Below are positions 59,821 through 64,000 of a DNA stretch of 64,000 nt, one piece after another (within the stretch, counting starts at the first letter, position 1; each line of letters starts with the position of its first letter). This DNA comes from an uncultured Tropicimonas sp. (GTDB lineage Bacteria > Pseudomonadota > Alphaproteobacteria > Rhodobacterales > Rhodobacteraceae), in contig CANMIP010000017.1 of assembly GCA_947497945.1 (NCBI GenBank), forward strand, positions 60,359-124,358, read 5' to 3'. The notes under the pieces are model-generated. The model was not told the origin of the DNA and made no database searches. It was given only the letters and a program-made list of their open reading frames with translations. The translations under genes and the position numbers were made by a program.

Positions 59821-60259
59821 GGGGGCTCCTTGGCTCTGCGCGCCGCGACTATCCCCGGACGGCGACAGAAAGTCTATCTGGAAGCGGGGGGAGATTGGCC
59901 CGGGTGTTGGAAATGCGCGCGCGGTGGAGACTTGCGCGGGGTCCAACGGGGACTGCGAGACCCGGGACATGGCCTCACCGGCGGCCTGTCCGGATGGCAT
60001 GCACTTAGGCCCAGGCTGCCCGAAACCGCCGCACCCATGCTCCGGAGCAGCTTTCACGTGATCCAGGCCGGAGCGGCATCGCGCTGTCGCGTTGGATCTG
60101 GCGACGGCCAGCGCACCCGCAGGGGACGAAGCCGGGCCCACAAAACGGCCTCTGAGCGGAAAGAAAGGCTTTCCTGGCAAGGCCCTACCCAATTTGGGGT
60201 ATGACCAGACGCGTCGGATCCTTCAATCAGGGAGCTGCGAAAATCAACAAGGTATTGCC
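59821..60259. other. Intergenic stretch, nothing recognised
   Basis: This 439-base region separates plsY from the VPLPA-CTERM gene. I find no conserved frame or structure beyond ordinary GC-rich sequence. The promoters of both divergent neighbours must be here. Confidence 0.4.
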
Positions 60260-60925
60260 ATGACAATTATTTCTTCTGTACTCGGGGCCGCCGCGGCGGT
60301 CATTCTTGCCGGCGCTGCGCATGCGGCCACCATCGACCTGACGCCCACCATCGACGGGGACGTGCAGGTCTTCGGCGGGGACGACGTCCAGACAACGGCG
60401 GATAAACTGTCGATGACCCAGTCCGGTGGCCTCACCCGGAATGCCATCCTCGAATTCAACCTGTCGGCGATTCCGGACAGTGCGATTATCAACGCGGTCG
60501 ATATCTCGATGGTCCTGACGCGTTTCATTTCCAATGTCGGTGGGAGAGATGTCGCGCTCGATGTGTTCACCTATCTTGGGGACGGGGTCGTCGATATCTC
60601 TGACCATGGGGCCTCCGGAACGCAGGCGCTCGATACAACGACCGCGGCAGGCGGCAACGCCGGCGATGTCCGCAGCTTCTCTCTCACCGACCTGTCGACC
60701 TTCGGAGCAGCTTTGGCGGGGGACCTTCTGACCGTACGGCTCGAGACTGAGAGCTTTGCGTCCTGGCAGATCGCGGCGCTGGAGAACGGCAGCTACGATC
60801 CGGTGACATTGAGCATTGACTACACGGACAGGATCAGTGCCGTACCGCTGCCGGCCGGGTTGCCGCTCTTGTTGGGTGGCCTCGGCCTGTTGGGACTCAC
60901 TGCGCGCCGGCGTCGGGACCGGTAA
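60260..60925 (+). CDS. Secreted VPLPA-CTERM sorting domain protein
   Basis: A 221-residue exported protein. A Sec signal (TIISSVLGAAAAVILAGAAHA) precedes a beta-rich mature domain (about 25-190). The C-terminus AVPLPAGLPLLLGGLG followed by LLGLTARRRRDR is the VPLPA-CTERM signal: motif, membrane helix and basic tail. Such proteins are processed by exosortase-type enzymes and often end in the extracellular matrix. AAGGTATTGCC precedes ATG 60260. A strong terminator follows. Confidence 0.87.
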   Translation: MTIISSVLGAAAAVILAGAAHAATIDLTPTIDGDVQVFGGDDVQTTADKLSMTQSGGLTRNAILEFNLSAIPDSAIINAVDISMVLTRFISNVGGRDVALDVFTYLGDGVVDISDHGASGTQALDTTTAAGGNAGDVRSFSLTDLSTFGAALAGDLLTVRLETESFASWQIAALENGSYDPVTLSIDYTDRISAVPLPAGLPLLLGGLGLLGLTARRRRDR

Positions 60926-60993
60926 CGAAAGCTCCGTCGTCGGACGGGTGGTCCCAACGGATTTTTTCCCTGACGTCGGGGAGGATTGAACAG

Positions 60994-61025
60994 AGCCTGT
61001 CGCGGTCCTCGCGGCAGGCTTTTTT
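60994..61025 (+). terminator. Rho-independent terminator after the VPLPA-CTERM gene
   Basis: AGCCTGTCGCG (60994-61004), loop GTCCT, CGCGGCAGGCT (61010-61020), then TTTTT. One mismatch in an 11-bp stem and a proper U tract. Confidence 0.85.
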
Positions 61026-61245
61026 CGGCGCCAGTCGGTTGTTCGGATTGCGCATTTGCGGAGGAGTTCCCGCATAGCCGTCCAGACGCTTCAGGTCCGA
61101 CATTTACCGCGTGACCTTCTCTGGCTTGTCCGGGACCTGCCAGCTTTGCGGCCGCCGGGCGGGGGCTCTGCCCGAGCAGCGGCAAGGTCCGCAGGCCGGT
61201 CGGGTCGGAACTGTAGCGCCCTCGGGTCCGGCGGGGACGTCGGAC

Positions 61246-61731
61246 CTATCCCGACGTGACGATGAAGCTCTCCGGGAACCGGTATTCCTCGAGATTTGCA
61301 CCATCACCGATCCGGTCGACCACGGCGAAAAGGCCGGGCGCGTGGAGCGGTGTCAGAACGCCATGCCAGGTGCCGCGATGCAGGTTGATTCCCTCGCCCG
61401 GCGCGGTGAGGAAGGCGCGCGGGGTGCCGGGGCGGCCCGAGACGTCCGGCGCAACGATGACGAGGAAGGGGTGTTCGCTCATGGGCAGGAAAGCCTGGCT
61501 GCCATCGGGATGCCGTTCCACGAGGTCGAAGCGATAGGGCAGGCTTCGGGGATCGGCCTTGAAGAGCGAGATCCCGGCGCGGCCTGATCCGAAATCGAGC
61601 GTTGCGCGATCGTGGAACCGGCCGCAGGCGCCCTCGTTGATCCATTTGTCGGGGGCGCCGCCGGTCTCCAGCACGTCGCCGAACGGGGCGAAGGCTTCCG
61701 CGGTGAGCGGGGTGGGGGCGATCTCCTGCAT
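61246..61731 (-). CDS. allA: Ureidoglycolate lyase
   Basis: A 161-residue cupin-like enzyme. It starts [20 protein letters not shown] and has the [24 protein letters not shown] and [15 protein letters not shown] segments of AllA. It splits ureidoglycolate into glyoxylate and urea, the last step of allantoin degradation. The ATG at 61731 overlaps the stop of the fused puuE-uraD gene by one base, so the two are coupled. Confidence 0.92.
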   Translation of the reverse strand: MQEIAPTPLTAEAFAPFGDVLETGGAPDKWINEGACGRFHDRATLDFGSGRAGISLFKADPRSLPYRFDLVERHPDGSQAFLPMSEHPFLVIVAPDVSGRPGTPRAFLTAPGEGINLHRGTWHGVLTPLHAPGLFAVVDRIGDGANLEEYRFPESFIVTSG

Positions 61732-63146
61732 CACAGATCCATCGCCTTGAGGCGCAGCTCGGCGATGCGCTCGACCTGCCGGCAGGCCTCGGCGAATTCG
61801 GTGTCGCGGTCCTGTTCGAGCCGGCGTTGGAAGGCGGCGAGGATGCCCGGTTTGTCATGATCGCGCACGGCGATGATGAAGGGGAAACCGAAACGGTCGG
61901 TATAGGCCGCGTTCAGCTCGGTGAATCTGGTCCGTTCGGCATCGGTAAGAGCGTCGAGCCCGGCGCTGGCCTGCTCGGAAGTGCTGTCCTCCGTCAGGCG
62001 TGCGGCCTGGGCGAGTTTGCCGGCGAGGTCGGGATGGGCGCGCAGGACGCCGAGCCTTTCGGTCTCGCTGGCGGAACGGAAGGCGCGGGTGAGGGCGGAA
62101 TGCACGCCTGTGGCGCTGTCATGGGCGGGGCCGAGTTCCAGCCCGTGGGCGCGCTCGGCGATCCAGGAGGAGTGTTCGAAGATACCGCCGAACAGCGCGA
62201 CGAAGGTCCGGAGCTCCATCTGGCTCGGGCGGGTGCGGCGGCGGGGCGGGTGTGTCTTCTGCCAATGCTCGGCGATGTCGATGCGGCGGGCAAACCAGGT
62301 GCCTTCATGGGAGGCCGCATAGTCGAGGAAGCGTTTCAGGCCGGCGAGACGGCCGGGGCGGCCGGCGAGCCGGCAATGCAGCCCGATGGAGAGCATTTTC
62401 GGCGCCCCGGCTTCGCCTTCGGCATAGAGGCAGTCGAAACTGTCGCGCAGGTAGCTCTCGAAATCGGCGCCGGTGTTGAAACCCTGGGCGGTGGCGAAAC
62501 GCATGTCATTGGAATCGAGCGTGTAGGGGATGATGAGCTGGTCGCGCCCGTCGGTCTCGATCCAGTAGGGCAGGTCGTCGGCATAGCTGTCGGCGATATA
62601 GTCGAAGGCGCCACTATGGGCGGCGAGCGTGACGGTGTTGACCGAGCAGCGGCCCGTATACCAGCCGCGGGGCGGGGAGCCGGTGACCTCGGTATGCAGT
62701 CGGATGGCCTCCTTCATATGCGCCTCCTCTTCCTGCGGCGAGAAATCCTTGTACTCGATCCATTTGAGCCCGTGGGAGGCGATCTCCCAGTCGGCCTTCT
62801 GCATCGCCTTTACCTGTTCGGGCGCGCGGGCGAGGGCCGTTGCGACACCGTAGACGGTGACGGGGATGTTCATCGAGGTGAAGAGCCGGTGCAGGCGCCA
62901 GAAGCCGGCGCGGGCGCCGTATTCATAGATGCTCTCCATGTTCCAGTGGCGCTGTCCTTCCCAGGCCGCGGCACCGACGATCTCGGAGAGGAAGGCCTCG
63001 GAGGCGGCATCGCCATGCAGCACGCAGTTCTCGCCGCCCTCCTCGTAATTGATCACGATCTGGAGGGCGAGCCTGGCGCCACCGGGCCAGGTGGCGGCGG
63101 GGGGCGTCGGCCCGTGGCCGTGCATGTCGCGGGGATAGCGGTTCAT
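61731..63146 (-). CDS. Fused allantoinase PuuE and OHCU decarboxylase UraD
   Basis: A 471-residue bifunctional protein. Residues 1-305 are the polysaccharide-deacetylase-like allantoinase PuuE ([42 protein letters not shown]). Residues ~315-471 are Ura[16 protein letters not shown] with the catalytic His, [12 protein letters not shown] and [12 protein letters not shown]. UraD decarboxylates 2-oxo-4-hydroxy-4-carboxy-5-ureidoimidazoline to S-allantoin, which PuuE opens to allantoate. The order of domains is the reverse of the reaction order. HIU hydrolase is divergent, 78 bp away. Confidence 0.92.
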   Translation of the reverse strand: MNRYPRDMHGHGPTPPAATWPGGARLALQIVINYEEGGENCVLHGDAASEAFLSEIVGAAAWEGQRHWNMESIYEYGARAGFWRLHRLFTSMNIPVTVYGVATALARAPEQVKAMQKADWEIASHGLKWIEYKDFSPQEEEAHMKEAIRLHTEVTGSPPRGWYTGRCSVNTVTLAAHSGAFDYIADSYADDLPYWIETDGRDQLIIPYTLDSNDMRFATAQGFNTGADFESYLRDSFDCLYAEGEAGAPKMLSIGLHCRLAGRPGRLAGLKRFLDYAASHEGTWFARRIDIAEHWQKTHPPRRRTRPSQMELRTFVALFGGIFEHSSWIAERAHGLELGPAHDSATGVHSALTRAFRSASETERLGVLRAHPDLAGKLAQAARLTEDSTSEQASAGLDALTDAERTRFTELNAAYTDRFGFPFIIAVRDHDKPGILAAFQRRLEQDRDTEFAEACRQVERIAELRLKAMDL

Positions 63147-63224
63147 CGGAGGCTCCGGTCTGTTCGGGCTTGTCTGGGCGCGAGTTTCCCGCCTTCATGG
63201 CACGGACGCAAGATGGAGAGAGCG

Positions 63225-63578
63225 ATGGCCGGGTATCTGACGACGCATGTTCTGGACACGGCGCTGGGAAAACCGGCAGCGGGGCTCGAGATCGAACTGT
63301 ATCGCATCGAGGGCGAGGCGCGTGAATTTCTCGGTCGGCGGATCACCAATGCGGATGGGCGCACCGATGGGCCGATCCTGCCGGAGGCGGAGTTCGAGAC
63401 CGGGGTTTACGAGCTGGTCTTCCACGCTGGCGGCTATCTGCGTGCAAGCGGGCAGGGCGGGGACGGGGTGCTTTTCCTCGACCGGGTGCCGATTCGTTTT
63501 GGCATGGCGGAGGCGTCGCATTTTCACGTGCCGCTGCTGCTGTCGCCCTTCGGCTATTCGACCTATCGCGGCAGTTGA
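63225..63578 (+). CDS. hiuH: 5-hydroxyisourate hydrolase (transthyretin-like)
   Basis: A 117-residue enzyme. [15 protein letters not shown] holds the first catalytic His, [11 protein letters not shown] and the C-terminal signature [11 protein letters not shown] are diagnostic; His in FHVPLLLSP is the other active-site residue. It hydrolyses 5-hydroxyisourate to OHCU, the step before UraD. GGAGAGAGCG before ATG 63225 sets the start. It is divergent from the PuuE-UraD gene and shares its promoter region. Confidence 0.94.
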   Translation: MAGYLTTHVLDTALGKPAAGLEIELYRIEGEAREFLGRRITNADGRTDGPILPEAEFETGVYELVFHAGGYLRASGQGGDGVLFLDRVPIRFGMAEASHFHVPLLLSPFGYSTYRGS

Positions 63579-63661
63579 GCGGGGCCGGACGCGCGGACCT
63601 CATGCTGCGCATGTCGGCCCGCCCGCCCGGGGCGCGTCCCGCAATAGGGCGTTTCGACTAG

Positions 63662-64000
63662 GGCCTGCGGACAATCAGGATTCCCATTCGGTTTGATTTC
63701 TGATTCAGACTTCCAAAATGGAGGTTTGAATGAACGAGCAACGTTTTGTGGTTTCGGATCGGTTGTGGCAGCGGCTTGAGGGGCATTTGCCGGGGAAGAC
63801 TGGCGATGCCGGAGCTACGGCCAGGGACAATCGTCTGTTTCTGGAAGCGGTCTTCTGGAGGGTTCGGACCGGATCACCATGGCGCGACCTGCCGTCTGCC
63901 TTCGGCAAATGGAACAGCCAGTACCGGCGGTGGGCGGAGGGCGGTGTATTCGAGAGTCTTTTCAATGTCATGAGCGATGACCCCGACCTCGAATACGCGC
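63662..64000 (+). mobile_element. IS5-family insertion sequence, left part (runs off the window)
   Basis: The left end, GGCCTGCGGACAATCAGGAT and onward at 63662, resembles IS5/IS427-group termini and is preceded by CTAG (63658-63661), a usual target of that group. The transposase follows. The right end is beyond the window. Confidence 0.7.
63730..64000 (+). CDS. IS5-family transposase, N-terminal part
   Basis: Ninety codons are in the window, beginning MNEQRFVVSDRLWQRLEG. The segment ARDNRLFLEAVFWRVRTGS, then PWRDLPSAFGKWNSQYRR, is the N-terminal DUF4096-type region of IS5/IS427 transposases; the DDE domain would follow past the edge. GGAGGT lies before ATG 63730. Many IS427 members need a -1 or +1 frameshift between two frames, so the full product may lie in two frames. 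Confidence 0.88.
   Translation, partial: MNEQRFVVSDRLWQRLEGHLPGKTGDAGATARDNRLFLEAVFWRVRTGSPWRDLPSAFGKWNSQYRRWAEGGVFESLFNVMSDDPDLEYA

Noticed and set aside
60897..61103. A 68-codon minus-strand open frame
   Set aside because: It runs through the rho-independent terminator of the VPLPA-CTERM gene and has no clear ribosome-binding site or family match.
1..64000. tRNA, rRNA, CRISPR arrays, riboswitches or prophage
   Set aside because: Searched by eye on both strands; no cloverleaf-like gene, no regularly spaced direct repeats, no recognisable riboswitch core and no phage structural genes were found. Small RNAs could be missed.

Overview
The window looks like chromosomal DNA from a high-GC alphaproteobacterium, most likely of the Rhodobacterales (Roseobacter/Paracoccus-like). 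This rests on the alpha-proteobacterial type of glutamate-cysteine ligase, UbiA, RsmE, a DUF2161 protein, a VPLPA-CTERM protein, and an intergenic repeat with a GGATATTT core that is common in that group. No rRNA, tRNA, CRISPR array or prophage was seen.

Layout. 1-6350: partial haloacid dehalogenase, a NifX-like protein, a frameshifted LysE exporter, an enolase-superfamily enzyme, a small lipoprotein, a GT2 glycosyltransferase, a YbdK-type ligase and a membrane protein. 6348-12604: a DUF2161 protein, a methyltransferase remnant, an L,D-transpeptidase, an SRAP protein, an outer-membrane protein gene broken by two amber codons, a DUF2934 basic-tail protein and an SLC13 permease. 12874-22351: a hybrid histidine kinase that lost its ATPase domain, an ABC exporter, a peptide-binding protein with a CocE-type hydrolase, and a second hydrolase. 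22430-25609 is a gene graveyard: remnants of a nuclease-fold gene, a UgpB-like binding protein and a LacI regulator, with an IS110/IS1111-type element inserted in the ugpB remnant. 25848-33387: an SLC5 symporter, a truncated Bcr-type MFS gene, a redox cluster (flavin/heme transmembrane reductase, 2x[4Fe-4S] ferredoxin, Tat-exported flavoprotein) and a membrane-bound AraC regulator.

33507-42927 is a long minus-strand operon. It encodes thiolase, M20 deacylase, CoA-transferase B and A, GNAT acetyltransferase, class III aminotransferase, a polar amino acid ABC transporter and a creatininase-family amidohydrolase; a divergent LysR regulator follows. The enzyme set matches, step by step, the acetylated beta-lysine route (acetylation, transamination, CoA transfer, thiolysis, deacetylation). 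44109-48609 is a compact D-apionate-type module: a RuBisCO-like protein, a DUF1537 kinase, a divergent oxidoisomerase-like dehydrogenase and a FadR-type regulator.

49267-63578 is mostly core: MarC, an OmpA/BON protein with a coiled-coil partner, UbiA, RsmE, two tandem GNAT proteins, glutamate-cysteine ligase, DUF805, PlsY, a VPLPA-CTERM protein, and a urate-to-glyoxylate set (ureidoglycolate lyase, a PuuE-UraD fusion, HIU hydrolase). An IS5-family element begins at about 63662 and runs off the end.

Pseudogenes are unusually dense in the first half (about eight broken genes before 28.5 kb) and nearly absent in the second half.
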